From Hwanghaeella sp964350445 (GTDB lineage Bacteria > Pseudomonadota > Alphaproteobacteria > UBA8366 > Aestuariispiraceae): a stretch of 64,000 bases of DNA. Below, one piece after another: positions 15,862 to 25,316 of the stretch. A program made the translations under genes and the position numbers. The notes below the pieces were generated by a model. The model saw only the letters and a list, made by a program, of their open reading frames with translations, ran no database searches and was not told where the DNA came from. Location: positions 73,145 to 137,144 of the forward strand of contig CAYGKA010000005.1 in the NCBI GenBank assembly GCA_964350445.1. The letters run 5' to 3'. How positions within the stretch are numbered: the stretch's first letter is position 1; each line of letters begins with the position of its first letter.

Positions 15862-18858
15862 ATGAGTCCGTTCGAAGGGAAGCGCGAACAGGTGATGCTG
15901 TCGCCCAAGGAAGCGGATGAAATCAAGACCACCACCTGTTACATGTGCGCCTGCCGTTGCGGCATCCGGGTCTACCTGAAGGACGGCGGTGTTCGTTACA
16001 TCGAAGGCAATCCCGATCATCCGGTGAACAAGGGCGTGCTTTGCGCCAAGGGATCCGCCGGGATCATGAACCACAACTCACCGGCCCGGCTGACCAAGCC
16101 GCTGCTGCGGGTGGGTGAACGCGGTGCGGGTGAATTCAAGGAAATCGAGTGGGAGGAAGCCCTCTCCCTTGCTCAGGATTGGCTGGGCGATATACGCCGC
16201 ACTGATCCGAAGAAATTGGCCTTCTTCACCGGGCGCGATCAAAGCCAGTCGCTGACCGGATGGTGGGCCGCCCAGTTCGGCACCCCCAATTTCGCGGCCC
16301 ATGGCGGCTTTTGTTCCGTCAACATGGCGGCCGCCGGTCTCTACACCCTGGGTGGAGCGTTTTGGGAATTCGGCGAACCCGATTGGGACCACACCAAGTA
16401 TTTCATGATGTGGGGCGTTGCGGAGGATCACGATTCCAACCCGATCAAGATCGGCCTCGGCAAGCTGAAGACGCGGGGGGACGCCAAGTTCGTTGCGGTC
16501 AATCCGGTACGGACGGGCTATGGCGCCATCGCCGACGAATGGATCGGCATCCGGCCCGGGACGGACGGATTGCTGGCCATGTCGCTGGTCCATGAGTTGC
16601 TGCGGACGGAAAATGTCGACCTCGACTTCCTGTCCCGCTACACCAACGCGCCGTGGCTGGTCATACAGAATCCCGGCGGTGCGGATGACGGGCTGATTGC
16701 CCGCGATGCCGACGGCAATCCGCTGTGTTGGGACGGGGACAAAGGCCAGACCGTAAACGCCCTGTCGTCGGAGGCGAAACCCGTCCTGGCGGGGCGCTGG
16801 GTGCTGGACGACGGCCGCGCCGCGGTGCCGGCCTTCGACCTGTTGGCGCGCCGTTACCTGGATCCGCAATATGCACCCGACGCCGTGGCGGAACGCACCG
16901 GTGTGTCTGCCGAAACGATCCGACGGATCGCCGCCGAGCTGGCGCATACCGCCTTTTCCGAAGAAGTGGTGATCGAACAGCCTTGGACCGATTGGGCCGG
17001 ACGGAAACACGATCGCATGGTCGGCCGGCCGATATCCATGCATGGGATGCGTGGCATCTCGGCTCATTCCAACGGGTTCCATACCTGCCGCGCGATCCAT
17101 CTGCTGCAAGTCTTGCTGGGGTCGATCGATTGTCCCGGCGGCTGGCGCTACAAGGCGCCGTTTCCCCGGCCGATCCCGCCGGGCCCAAAGCCGGCGGGCA
17201 AGGAATGGCATCCCAACACCCCTCTGGGCGGTATGCCGCTCGGCAATCCGACAGGCCCGGAAGACTTGCTGGTCGAAGAAGACGGCACGCCGAAGCGCAT
17301 CGACAAGGCGTATAGTTGGGAACATCCGCTGTCAGCCCATGGACTGATGCATATGGTGATCCACAATGCGTGGAAAAAGGATCCTTACGGGGTGGACGTT
17401 CTGTTCATGTACATGGCGAACATGGCCTGGAACTCGTCCATGAACGTACCGGGGACCCTGCATTACCTCACCGACAAGGACTCGAATACCGGCGAATACA
17501 AAATCCCGAAAATCATATATTCCGACGCCTATTATTCGGAGATGGTTCCCTATGCCGATTTGATCCTGCCGGACACGACCTATCTGGAGCGGTGGGACTG
17601 TATCTCCCTGCTGGACCGTCCGATTTCCTCGGCGCATGGGCCGGGGGACGCTATCCGCCAGCCAGTGGTGAAACCCGACCGCGACGTTCGGCCGTTTCAG
17701 GATGTGTTGATCGATCTGGGTGCGCGGCTCGGCCTGCCGGGCTTTGTCGATACGGCAGGCGCTGCGAAATATCCCGGTGGCTATTCCGACTATATCGTAA
17801 ATCACGAGCGTATGCCGGGGATCGGCCCGTTGGCGGGTTGGCGCGGCGAGGATGGCGACAGCCATGGGCGCGGCGCGGTCAACAAGGATCAGCTCGACCG
17901 TTACATCGAGAATGGCTGTTTCTGGAGCGCGGAAATGCCGCTCGAACACCAATATTTCAAACATGCCAACAAGGGATATCTGGACTACGCGGCTGGGATG
18001 GGCTGGATACCGAAGGCTGAACAGATTGTCCTGCAGCTTTATTCGGAACCGCTTCAGAAATTCCGCCTAGCCGCACAGGGCCACGGCCCCATGCAGCCGC
18101 CGGAACAGCATCGCGCCCGCGTCGAGACGTATTTCGACCCGCTTCCCATATGGTACATGCCGTTCGAGGAGGCTGCTGTCGACACCGATGCCTATCCGAT
18201 GCACGCGCTGACGCAGCGGCCGATGCAGATGTATCATTCATGGGGGTCTCAGAACGCCTGGCTGCGTCAGATCACGGCGCGAAACAGGCTTTACATCAAT
18301 GAAGAGACCGCTGCGGCCATGGGGGTCACGGACGAAGACTGGGTTTGGGTCATCAGCTATGCGGGCCGCGTCAAGGGTCAGGTCAAGCTGATGAACGGCG
18401 TCAATGCTGATACGGTCTGGACCTGGAATGCGATCGGCAAACGCAAGGGCGCTTGGCGGCTCAGCGTGGATGCGCCGGAATCGACGCAGGGCTTCCTGCT
18501 GAACCACATCATTTCCGAACTGCTTCCGGCAAAAGAGGACGGATTGCGCTATTCGAACTCCGACCCTGTGACCGGGCAGGCTGCCTGGTTCGATCTGCGT
18601 GTCCGGGTGGAAAAATGCCTGCCGGAAGAAGCGGGTCTGACGGAACCGACATTCGATGCGCTACCGCCGCCGCCGGGAGGTCCGACGCCGGTGGAAGAAC
18701 TGAGCTATGGGGCACAGTTCACGAAGTCTGGCCGCGATGGCGGCGTGCCGATGACCGAGTGGATCGGTAATCGCCGCGAAGTGTCGGGCAATGTCGCGGG
18801 CGTTGCTGAGGGACATGGAAACAGGAAAGGCCCAGGGCCGAAGGACGGTCACAAATGA
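15862..18858 (+). CDS. soeA: Molybdopterin oxidoreductase, sulfite dehydrogenase catalytic subunit SoeA-like
   Basis: This is the catalytic subunit of a cytoplasm-facing, membrane-attached molybdoenzyme of the DMSO-reductase family. An N-terminal [4Fe-4S] site is formed by C26-x2-C29-x3-C33-x27-C61 within TTCYMCACRCGI; no twin-arginine leader is present, consistent with cytoplasmic SoeA. At 998 residues it is slightly longer than the SoeA proteins I recall. It is followed by a four-cluster ferredoxin subunit and an NrfD/DmsC-type anchor, the SoeABC order. SoeABC oxidises sulfite to sulfate and passes electrons to quinone. Assignment rests on gene order and remembered sequence features; a DmsABC-like reductase is the alternative. 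Confidence 0.8.
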   Translation: MSPFEGKREQVMLSPKEADEIKTTTCYMCACRCGIRVYLKDGGVRYIEGNPDHPVNKGVLCAKGSAGIMNHNSPARLTKPLLRVGERGAGEFKEIEWEEALSLAQDWLGDIRRTDPKKLAFFTGRDQSQSLTGWWAAQFGTPNFAAHGGFCSVNMAAAGLYTLGGAFWEFGEPDWDHTKYFMMWGVAEDHDSNPIKIGLGKLKTRGDAKFVAVNPVRTGYGAIADEWIGIRPGTDGLLAMSLVHELLRTENVDLDFLSRYTNAPWLVIQNPGGADDGLIARDADGNPLCWDGDKGQTVNALSSEAKPVLAGRWVLDDGRAAVPAFDLLARRYLDPQYAPDAVAERTGVSAETIRRIAAELAHTAFSEEVVIEQPWTDWAGRKHDRMVGRPISMHGMRGISAHSNGFHTCRAIHLLQVLLGSIDCPGGWRYKAPFPRPIPPGPKPAGKEWHPNTPLGGMPLGNPTGPEDLLVEEDGTPKRIDKAYSWEHPLSAHGLMHMVIHNAWKKDPYGVDVLFMYMANMAWNSSMNVPGTLHYLTDKDSNTGEYKIPKIIYSDAYYSEMVPYADLILPDTTYLERWDCISLLDRPISSAHGPGDAIRQPVVKPDRDVRPFQDVLIDLGARLGLPGFVDTAGAAKYPGGYSDYIVNHERMPGIGPLAGWRGEDGDSHGRGAVNKDQLDRYIENGCFWSAEMPLEHQYFKHANKGYLDYAAGMGWIPKAEQIVLQLYSEPLQKFRLAAQGHGPMQPPEQHRARVETYFDPLPIWYMPFEEAAVDTDAYPMHALTQRPMQMYHSWGSQNAWLRQITARNRLYINEETAAAMGVTDEDWVWVISYAGRVKGQVKLMNGVNADTVWTWNAIGKRKGAWRLSVDAPESTQGFLLNHIISELLPAKEDGLRYSNSDPVTGQAAWFDLRVRVEKCLPEEAGLTEPTFDALPPPPGGPTPVEELSYGAQFTKSGRDGGVPMTEWIGNRREVSGNVAGVAEGHGNRKGPGPKDGHK

Positions 18859-19607
18859 CCAGCCTGCCAGCCACGACCGACAAGAAACTGGGCCTCGTTA
18901 TCGATCTGGATATCTGTGTCGGGTGCCATGCCTGCGCGGTCAACTGCAAGGAATGGAATACGTCGGGCCATAGCGCTCCGTTGACGGACAAGAACCCGTA
19001 TGGCGGCGATCCGGCCGGCGTGTGGTTCAACCGGATTCACACTTTCGAAGTTCGGGATGAGGAAGCCGGCAGCCGAACGGTCCATTTCCCGAAATCCTGC
19101 CTGCATTGCGAGGCGGCGCCCTGCGTATCTGTCTGCCCGACCGGCGCCAGCTATAAGCGGGAAGAAGACGGTATCGTCCTGGTCAACGCCGATACCTGCA
19201 TCGGCTGCAAACTGTGTTCCTGGGCCTGCCCCTATGGCGCGCGGGAATATGACGAGTCCGCGGGCGTCATGAAGAAGTGCACCCTGTGCATCGACAAGAT
19301 CTACAATGAGACGCTGCGGCCGGAAAGCCGCGTACCGGCTTGTGTATCGACCTGTCCCGCGGGCGCGCGCCATTTTGGCGATCTGGGCGACCCGGACAGC
19401 GAAGTGTCGAAATTGTCCGCTGCGCGCGGCGGCTATGCCCTGATGCCGGAACAGGATTGCAAACCCGTGAACCGCTATTTGCCGCCGCGGCCGCGCAAGA
19501 ATGGAGCGTCCGCCATTAGCGCGATGGACCGTTTTCACCCGAAAGACGATGACCTGGACGGGGCTGGATTTCTGGCCCGTTTGGTCGACCGTGTGTTGAG
19601 CCGGTAG
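18855..19607 (+). CDS. soeB: Four-cluster 4Fe-4S ferredoxin subunit, SoeB-like
   Basis: This is the electron-transfer subunit of the molybdoenzyme, 250 residues. Four cysteine groups are visible: CVGCHACAVNC, CLHCEAAPCVSVC, CIGCKLCSWAC and CTLC...ACVSTC, each capable of binding a [4Fe-4S] cluster. The start overlaps the soeA stop by 4 bp. It would pass electrons from SoeA to the SoeC quinone site. Confidence 0.85.
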   Translation: MTSLPATTDKKLGLVIDLDICVGCHACAVNCKEWNTSGHSAPLTDKNPYGGDPAGVWFNRIHTFEVRDEEAGSRTVHFPKSCLHCEAAPCVSVCPTGASYKREEDGIVLVNADTCIGCKLCSWACPYGAREYDESAGVMKKCTLCIDKIYNETLRPESRVPACVSTCPAGARHFGDLGDPDSEVSKLSAARGGYALMPEQDCKPVNRYLPPRPRKNGASAISAMDRFHPKDDDLDGAGFLARLVDRVLSR

Positions 19608-19658
19608 GGTAGGACCAGATGCGCCGCGCGATCTCGATTATCAGCCGTGGGGAAATCC

Positions 19659-20609
19659 ATGCATCCCGCTAAATCCGTCATTTTCTTCACGACCGCGTCC
19701 GGCGCCGGCTATGGGCTGCTGATCTGGTTTGCGCTGTTCAACCTGTTCGGCAGGATTCCGGCCGACCGCGACTTCGCCCTGGTTGTCCTGGGCGTTTCTT
19801 TCGCACTGGTGACGGCGGGACTGCTTTCGTCCACGGCCCATCTGGGCCATCCCGAACGGGCTTGGCGCGCGCTGAGCCAGTGGCGCACATCCTGGCTGTC
19901 CCGCGAAGGTGTCGCGGCAATCCTCGCTTACTTGCCTGTTTTTGCATACTTCTATGTCTGGTTCATGGATGTGGACGACCGTGGGACGGTCGCCACGATT
20001 GCCGCTTCGGCCATCGTTCTGGCCCTGATCACCGTGTATTGCACCGCCATGATCTATGCGTCACTGAAGACGATCCAGGCTTGGCACAATCGTTATACGG
20101 TGGCCGGATATCTGATTTTCTCCCTCATGACCGGTGCGGTGCTGCTGACGTTCTTCGTCCATTTGCGGCAGTTCGACATGCGTGATGAAGTTGCCGCGGC
20201 GGCCTTGTTGTCCCTGGGGTTGGGCCTGATGGTGAAGCAGGCCTATTGGCGGTTCCTGCAAGTGTCTTCCTCCACCAGTGATATTGGGACGGCAACGGGG
20301 TTGGGCGGTCCCGGCAAGACGACATTACTGGAAGGGCCGCACACGGAATCCAACTATCTGCTGGACGAAATGGGATATCGGATCGCCCGCAAGCACGCCG
20401 ACAAACTTCGCTTTTATGCCTCTGTGCTGGGGTTTGTCCTGCCCATCGCCCTGATCGTGGGGGCCGTCTTCTTGAGCGGCTTGACCGAAGTGCTCTGCGC
20501 CTTGTTCGCGGTCGCCTTCTGCTCCACCGGTATTCTTCTTGAACGGTGGCTGTTTTTCGCGGAAGCAAAGCATGTCGTCACCCTGTATTACGGCGCGGCC
20601 AACGCCTGA
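19659..20609 (+). CDS. soeC: DmsC/NrfD-type membrane anchor, SoeC-like
   Basis: This is the quinone-reducing membrane anchor, about 316-320 residues with eight predicted helices; 'ASGAGYGLLIWFALFNLFGR' marks the first helix. I place the start at the ATG at 19659 (MHPAKSVIFF); an in-frame upstream GTG lies at 19647. It completes the soeABC set and has no obvious terminator hairpin downstream. Confidence 0.82.
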   Translation: MHPAKSVIFFTTASGAGYGLLIWFALFNLFGRIPADRDFALVVLGVSFALVTAGLLSSTAHLGHPERAWRALSQWRTSWLSREGVAAILAYLPVFAYFYVWFMDVDDRGTVATIAASAIVLALITVYCTAMIYASLKTIQAWHNRYTVAGYLIFSLMTGAVLLTFFVHLRQFDMRDEVAAAALLSLGLGLMVKQAYWRFLQVSSSTSDIGTATGLGGPGKTTLLEGPHTESNYLLDEMGYRIARKHADKLRFYASVLGFVLPIALIVGAVFLSGLTEVLCALFAVAFCSTGILLERWLFFAEAKHVVTLYYGAANA

Positions 20610-20860
20610 CGCCAAGGCAGGCCTCATCACCGCCGTTAACCTCTTCACAGTTGGGCATAAAAGGCCTTGACGACAGCTTTTGCTGTGGAATGCTACCGCC
20701 TTCGAATTTGGGGAAGGGGTATCAGAGTGCTGTCGGAGAACGGCGAGAAAGGCGCGCGAAGGAATCCGGTCGCGCCTTATTGTGTTTCTGTTGCCATGCG
20801 TGGAGAGTCGGCAGACATGGTCTCTCTGCAAGACTCGATCTCTCTCCGGTGACCCCTCCG

Positions 20861-21430
20861 ATGCCCGCCTGGACCAAATCCTACATTCGCTTTGTCGACA
20901 AAATGAACCGGCGTATCGGCCGGTTCGCCATGTATGGCATTTTTGCTCTTGTCGGCGTTCTGCTGTGGTCGTCCATATCGAAGACTTTCTTCTTGCCGTC
21001 TCTTTGGACGTTGGAAGTGGCCCAATTTTTGATGGTCGCCTACTATATCATCGGCGGCCCCTATTCGATCCAGCTTGGATCGAATGTTCGGATGGATCTG
21101 TTCTACGGCAATTGGTCTGACCGAAAGAAGGCGTGCTATGACGCGGTGAGCGTCATGATGCTAGTCTTCTTCCTGGTTGTTTTGCTCTATGGCGGCCTCA
21201 ATTCGATGGCCTATTCGCTCGGCTACTTTGGGAAGGAGCCGATCGGTTTTCTGTTCGGCCTGATCATCGGAACGGAAGAAATCGGTCATCTGGAACGCAG
21301 TCCGACCGCGTGGCGCCCCTATCTTTGGCCGATCAAACTGATCATGTGCATCGGTTTCCTTTTAATGCTGATGCAGGTATCCGCCGAGTTGCTCAAGGAC
21401 ATCGCGAAGATCCGCGGGGATGAGATCTGA
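20861..21430 (+). CDS. dctQ: TRAP transporter small permease DctQ
   Basis: The small membrane subunit of the second TRAP system, 189 residues from the ATG at 20861 (MPAWTKSYIRF); the frame stays open far upstream and a GTG lies 12 bp before, so the start is not certain. Four helices are predicted, with a long loop between helices 3 and 4 ('GTEEIGHLERSPTAWRPYLW') that makes it larger than the first DctQ. Its stop overlaps the dctM start (TGATG). Confidence 0.88.
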   Translation: MPAWTKSYIRFVDKMNRRIGRFAMYGIFALVGVLLWSSISKTFFLPSLWTLEVAQFLMVAYYIIGGPYSIQLGSNVRMDLFYGNWSDRKKACYDAVSVMMLVFFLVVLLYGGLNSMAYSLGYFGKEPIGFLFGLIIGTEEIGHLERSPTAWRPYLWPIKLIMCIGFLLMLMQVSAELLKDIAKIRGDEI

Positions 21431-22752
21431 TGTCCTATGAGTTGATTGCTATCCTCATGTTCTCTTCGATGATGCTGATGCTGATGACCGGTCAGCGCGT
21501 CTTCGGCGCCATCGGGGGCGTCGCGGTGATAGCCGCTCTGGCTCTGTGGGGCACGGGCGGATCGGACATCCCGTTCTCATCGGCCATGAAATTGATGAAG
21601 TGGTATCCGCTTCTGACCCTGCCGATGTTCATTTTTATGGGTTATGTGCTCTCGGAATCGAAAATCGCGGACGATCTCTACAAGATGTTCCATGTCTGGA
21701 TGGGACCGGTTCATGGCGGTCTGGCGATCGGGACGATCGGCCTGATGGTGCTTATTTCCGCGATGAACGGGCTGTCTGTCGCCGGCATGGCGATTGGCGC
21801 GACGATCGCGCTGCCCGAACTGCTCAAGCGCGGCTATGACAAAAGGATGGTGACAGGCGTAATCCAGGCGGGGTCGTCGCTGGGGATTCTTGTGCCGCCA
21901 TCGGTCGTCCTGGTGCTTTATGCGATGATCGCGCGGCAGCCCGTCGGCCAGTTGTGGTTGGCGGGTGTATTCCCCGGCCTGATGATGGCTGCCCTTTTTA
22001 TCGTCTATATCGCTATCCGCTGCCGCATCAATCCGAAGCTCGGTCCGGTTCTCCCGGTCGAAGAACGGACGGTCGCATTGTCCGAAAAACTCCGCCTGCT
22101 GCGCGCTGGTATCCTGCCGATCGTCATCTTCGCCTCCATGATGGTGCCTTTCATCAATGGATGGACAAGCCTCGTGGAAAGTTCGGCAATCGGCGCGATG
22201 TCGGCCTTCGTGGCGGCGATCGTCAAGAAACGCATGACGCGGGAGGTCTTCGAAGTTTCGGTCCGCCAGACCTTGGCGATTTCCTGCATGTTCATGTGGA
22301 TCATCCTGGCGGCGCTGGGCTTCGGCGCTGTCTTCGACGGGTTGGGCGCCGTGCGTGCGATCGAAAATCTGTTCACGGAACAGCTTGGCCTCGACCCCTG
22401 GATGATCCTGATCCTGATGCAGCTTTCCTTCCTGCTGATGGGAACGTTCCTGGACGATACGGCGATGCTGGTGATTGTCGCGCCCCTCTACGTTCCGCTG
22501 GTGGATGCGTTGGGCTTCGATCTGGTTTGGTATGGCGTACTCTACACGATCACGACGCAGATCGCTTACATGACGCCGCCCTTCGGGTATAATTTGTTTT
22601 TGATGCGTGCGATGGCGCCACCTGAGATATCATTAAGGGATATCTACGGGTCAATTCTTCCCTTCGTATGTGTAATGGTGCTGTCGCTTGCCGTGATCAT
22701 GGCGTTCCCCGACATCGCGCTATGGCTGCCGCACTACGTCTATGGCCTTTAA
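21430..22752 (+). CDS. dctM: TRAP transporter large permease DctM
   Basis: The large membrane subunit has 440 residues and about 12 helices, with 'SLGILVPPSVVLVLYAMIAR' and 'YMTPPFGYNLFLMRAMAP' as typical DctM stretches. It overlaps dctQ by one codon and precedes dctP by 77 bp, so the order here is Q-M-P rather than P-Q-M of the first system. Confidence 0.95.
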   Translation: MSYELIAILMFSSMMLMLMTGQRVFGAIGGVAVIAALALWGTGGSDIPFSSAMKLMKWYPLLTLPMFIFMGYVLSESKIADDLYKMFHVWMGPVHGGLAIGTIGLMVLISAMNGLSVAGMAIGATIALPELLKRGYDKRMVTGVIQAGSSLGILVPPSVVLVLYAMIARQPVGQLWLAGVFPGLMMAALFIVYIAIRCRINPKLGPVLPVEERTVALSEKLRLLRAGILPIVIFASMMVPFINGWTSLVESSAIGAMSAFVAAIVKKRMTREVFEVSVRQTLAISCMFMWIILAALGFGAVFDGLGAVRAIENLFTEQLGLDPWMILILMQLSFLLMGTFLDDTAMLVIVAPLYVPLVDALGFDLVWYGVLYTITTQIAYMTPPFGYNLFLMRAMAPPEISLRDIYGSILPFVCVMVLSLAVIMAFPDIALWLPHYVYGL

Positions 22753-22829
22753 TAGAGCCCCGGAAAGGGGCCGCATTCGCGGATCATATCCGCTCGGTTT
22801 TTACCAACCTAAGAACAAGGAGTAAGAGA

Positions 22830-23864
22830 ATGACTACAAGACGCAAATTCCTTGCCGGTGCGGGCATTGCCGGCGCGGCAGCCCTCGCGGCGCCGGCCGT
22901 TCACGCCCAGTCCAAGATCAAATGGCGCATGCAGACTTATGCAGGCCCGGCACTGGCCGAACATGTCATCAAACCCGCCATCGACAGCTTCAACAAGATC
23001 GCCGGCGATCAGATGGAGATCGAACTCTTTTTCGCCGATCAGCTGGTGCCGACCGGTGAATTGTTCCGCGCCATGCAGAACGGCACGATCGACGCCGTCC
23101 AGTCCGATGACGATTCCATGGCCTCACCGACGGAAGTCACCGTGTTCGGCGGCTATTTCCCGTTCGCCAGCCGGTATTCGCTGGACGTTCCGGTGTTGTT
23201 CAACCAGTACGGCCTGAACGAAATTTGGGATGCGGAGTACTCCAAGGTCGGGGTCAAGCACATCTCCGCCGGGTCTTGGGATCCGTGCCATTTCGCCACC
23301 AAGGACCCGATTCACAGCCTTGCGGACCTGCAGGGCAAGCGGGTCTTCACCTTCCCGACCGCGGGCCGTTTCTTGACGCAGTTCGGCGTCGTGCCGGTCA
23401 CGCTGCCGTGGGAAGACATCGAAGTCGCGGTTCAAACCGGCGAACTGGACGGCATTGCCTGGTCCGGTATCACGGAAGACTACACGGTCGGTTGGGCGGA
23501 TGTGACCAACTACTTCCTGACCAACAACATTTCCGGCGCCTGGGCGGGGTCTTTCTTCGCCAATATGGACCGTTGGAACGAATTGCCGGACAACCTGAAG
23601 GAATTGGTCAGGGTCACGTTCGACAGTTCCCATTATTACCGGCAGTGGTGGTATTGGGGCGGCGAAGCCTCGCTGCGTGTTGACGGCACGAAAATGCAAT
23701 TGACGACCATTCCGGACAAGGAATGGGATACCGTCGAAGCTGCCGCGGTGAAGTTCTGGGACGAAATCGCATCGGAGTCCGAAACCAAGGCGAAAGTCGT
23801 GGAAATCTTCAAGAAGTACAACGCGGATATGGTTAAGGCTGGACGTCCCTACCGCTATAGCTAA
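22830..23864 (+). CDS. dctP: TRAP transporter binding protein DctP with twin-arginine leader
   Basis: The periplasmic receptor has 344 residues and starts with a twin-arginine leader TTRRKFLAGAG followed by an Ala-rich core and an AVHAQ cleavage site near residue 27. AAGGAG precedes the ATG at 22830. TAT export of TRAP receptors occurs in the DctP subfamily that binds as cofactor-free folded protein; this one is aromatic-rich near HYYRQWWYWGGEA. It likely feeds the downstream ligase and alcohol dehydrogenase with an amine, amino alcohol or hydroxy acid. Confidence 0.92.
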   Translation: MTTRRKFLAGAGIAGAAALAAPAVHAQSKIKWRMQTYAGPALAEHVIKPAIDSFNKIAGDQMEIELFFADQLVPTGELFRAMQNGTIDAVQSDDDSMASPTEVTVFGGYFPFASRYSLDVPVLFNQYGLNEIWDAEYSKVGVKHISAGSWDPCHFATKDPIHSLADLQGKRVFTFPTAGRFLTQFGVVPVTLPWEDIEVAVQTGELDGIAWSGITEDYTVGWADVTNYFLTNNISGAWAGSFFANMDRWNELPDNLKELVRVTFDSSHYYRQWWYWGGEASLRVDGTKMQLTTIPDKEWDTVEAAAVKFWDEIASESETKAKVVEIFKKYNADMVKAGRPYRYS

Positions 23865-23885
23865 AAAGGGTCGTGCAAACGGGTC

Positions 23886-23912
23886 TGTGGGGCGCTGTTC
23901 AGGCGCCCCACA
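23886..23912 (+). terminator. Hairpin after dctP, partial terminator
   Basis: TGTGGGGCGC, loop TGTTCAG, GCGCCCCACA forms a perfect 10-bp stem followed by TTTCCTTC. It sits between dctP and the ligase gene and would lower, rather than abolish, readthrough, or protect the dctP mRNA end. Confidence 0.7.
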
Positions 23913-23945
23913 TTTCCTTCAAGTCAGCAAAAATTGGAAGCAGTC

Positions 23946-25313
23946 ATGCCGGGTAACCTAAGCTTTGAAGAACTGAAAACCGCCGTCGAAAAGGGCGAAA
24001 TCGATACTGTCCTCGTGGCGCTGGTCGATATGCAGGGACGCCTGATGGGGAAACGTTTTCAGGCGGAATTCTTCCTCGAAAGCGGATATGAGGAAACGCA
24101 TAGCTGTAACTACCTCCTTGCGACGGACCTCGAGATGGAGACCGTCCAAGGCTACAAATCGACGAGTTGGGCCGCCGGCTATGGCGACTATACGATGAAG
24201 CCGGACATGACGACCTTGCGGCGCGTTCCGTGGCTGGAAGGAACAGCCATGGTTCTCTGCGACGTACTGGATCATCACACACATGAAGAAGTTCCCCATT
24301 CGCCCCGCGCGGTCCTGAAGAAGCAGGTCAAACGCCTGGAGGCGATGGGCCTGAAGCCTTTCATGGCGTCTGAGCTTGAATTCTTCATGTTCCGCGAGTC
24401 CTTCGAGGAAGCGGGCGACGGCGGCTATCGCGGTCTGAAGACCTATAGCGCCTATAACGAGGATTACCACATCTTCCAAACCACCAAGGAAGAAGGCGTG
24501 ATGCGGGCGATCCGCACCGGGTTACAGGGTGCGGGAATTCCGGTCGAGAACACCAAAGGCGAAGCCGATGCGGGCCAGGGCGAGGTCAATGTCCGCTACA
24601 GCGAAGCCGTCGACATGGCCGATAACCATGTCATCATCAAGAATGCCTGCAAGGAAATCGCCTGGCAGAAGGGGCACGCGCTGACCTTCCTGGCGAAGTG
24701 GAACGCCGGCATGGCGGGCAGTTCCTGCCATGTGCATCAGTCCCTTTGGACCTTGGACGGCAAATCGGCCTTCCTGGACAAGGACGGGCAGTACGGCATG
24801 TCGGATATGATGAGGCATTATCTGGCTGGGCTACTGGCGCATGCCGGTGAATTCACCTATTTCCTGGCGCCCTACATCAACAGCTACAAACGGTTCAAGG
24901 AAGGCACCTTCGCGCCGACAAAGGCGATCTGGTCCCTGGACAACAGGACGGCCGGATATCGGCTGGTCGGCGAAGGCACCAAGGGCATTCGCGTCGAGTG
25001 CCGCGTCGGCGGATCGGACCTCAATCCCTACCTCGCCTATGCGGCGATGCTGGCTGCCGGGATCGATGGAATCGAGAACAAATTGGAATTGGAGCCGGAA
25101 TTCACCGGCGATGCCTACAAGGCTGCGCGGGCGCGCAGCATTCCCACAGCGCTGCGGGATGCGACCGTCTCCCTGAAACGGTCGAAGATGCTGCGGGCGG
25201 CGATGGGGGACGATGTGGTCGACCACTACGTCCACGCCGCGACTTGGGAACAAAAGGCGTTTGATGATGCGGTCACCGATTGGGAAGTGGCTCGCGGTTT
25301 TGAAAGGGCTTAG
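23946..25313 (+). CDS. Glutamine synthetase-like gamma-glutamyl-amine ligase
   Basis: This GlnA-superfamily enzyme of 455 residues lacks the adenylylation-type C-terminus of GlnA and resembles gamma-glutamyl-polyamine/amine synthetases (PuuA, IpuC type), which join glutamate to a primary amine using ATP. Conserved pieces are ASELEFFMF, NHVIIKN, GSSCHVHQSL and the substrate-site segment NRTAGYRLVGEGTKGIRVECR...DLNPYLAY. I chose the ATG at 23946 with GGAAG five bases upstream; a TTG lies 12 bp earlier. It is 3 bp from the Fe-alcohol dehydrogenase. No gamma-glutamyl hydrolase is in the operon. Confidence 0.85.
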   Translation: MPGNLSFEELKTAVEKGEIDTVLVALVDMQGRLMGKRFQAEFFLESGYEETHSCNYLLATDLEMETVQGYKSTSWAAGYGDYTMKPDMTTLRRVPWLEGTAMVLCDVLDHHTHEEVPHSPRAVLKKQVKRLEAMGLKPFMASELEFFMFRESFEEAGDGGYRGLKTYSAYNEDYHIFQTTKEEGVMRAIRTGLQGAGIPVENTKGEADAGQGEVNVRYSEAVDMADNHVIIKNACKEIAWQKGHALTFLAKWNAGMAGSSCHVHQSLWTLDGKSAFLDKDGQYGMSDMMRHYLAGLLAHAGEFTYFLAPYINSYKRFKEGTFAPTKAIWSLDNRTAGYRLVGEGTKGIRVECRVGGSDLNPYLAYAAMLAAGIDGIENKLELEPEFTGDAYKAARARSIPTALRDATVSLKRSKMLRAAMGDDVVDHYVHAATWEQKAFDDAVTDWEVARGFERA

Positions 25314-25316
25314 AGA

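Noticed and set aside
20674..20687. ACAGC-TTTT-GCTGT hairpin downstream of soeC
   Set aside because: Stem of only 5 bp and no T-tract; too weak to call as terminator.
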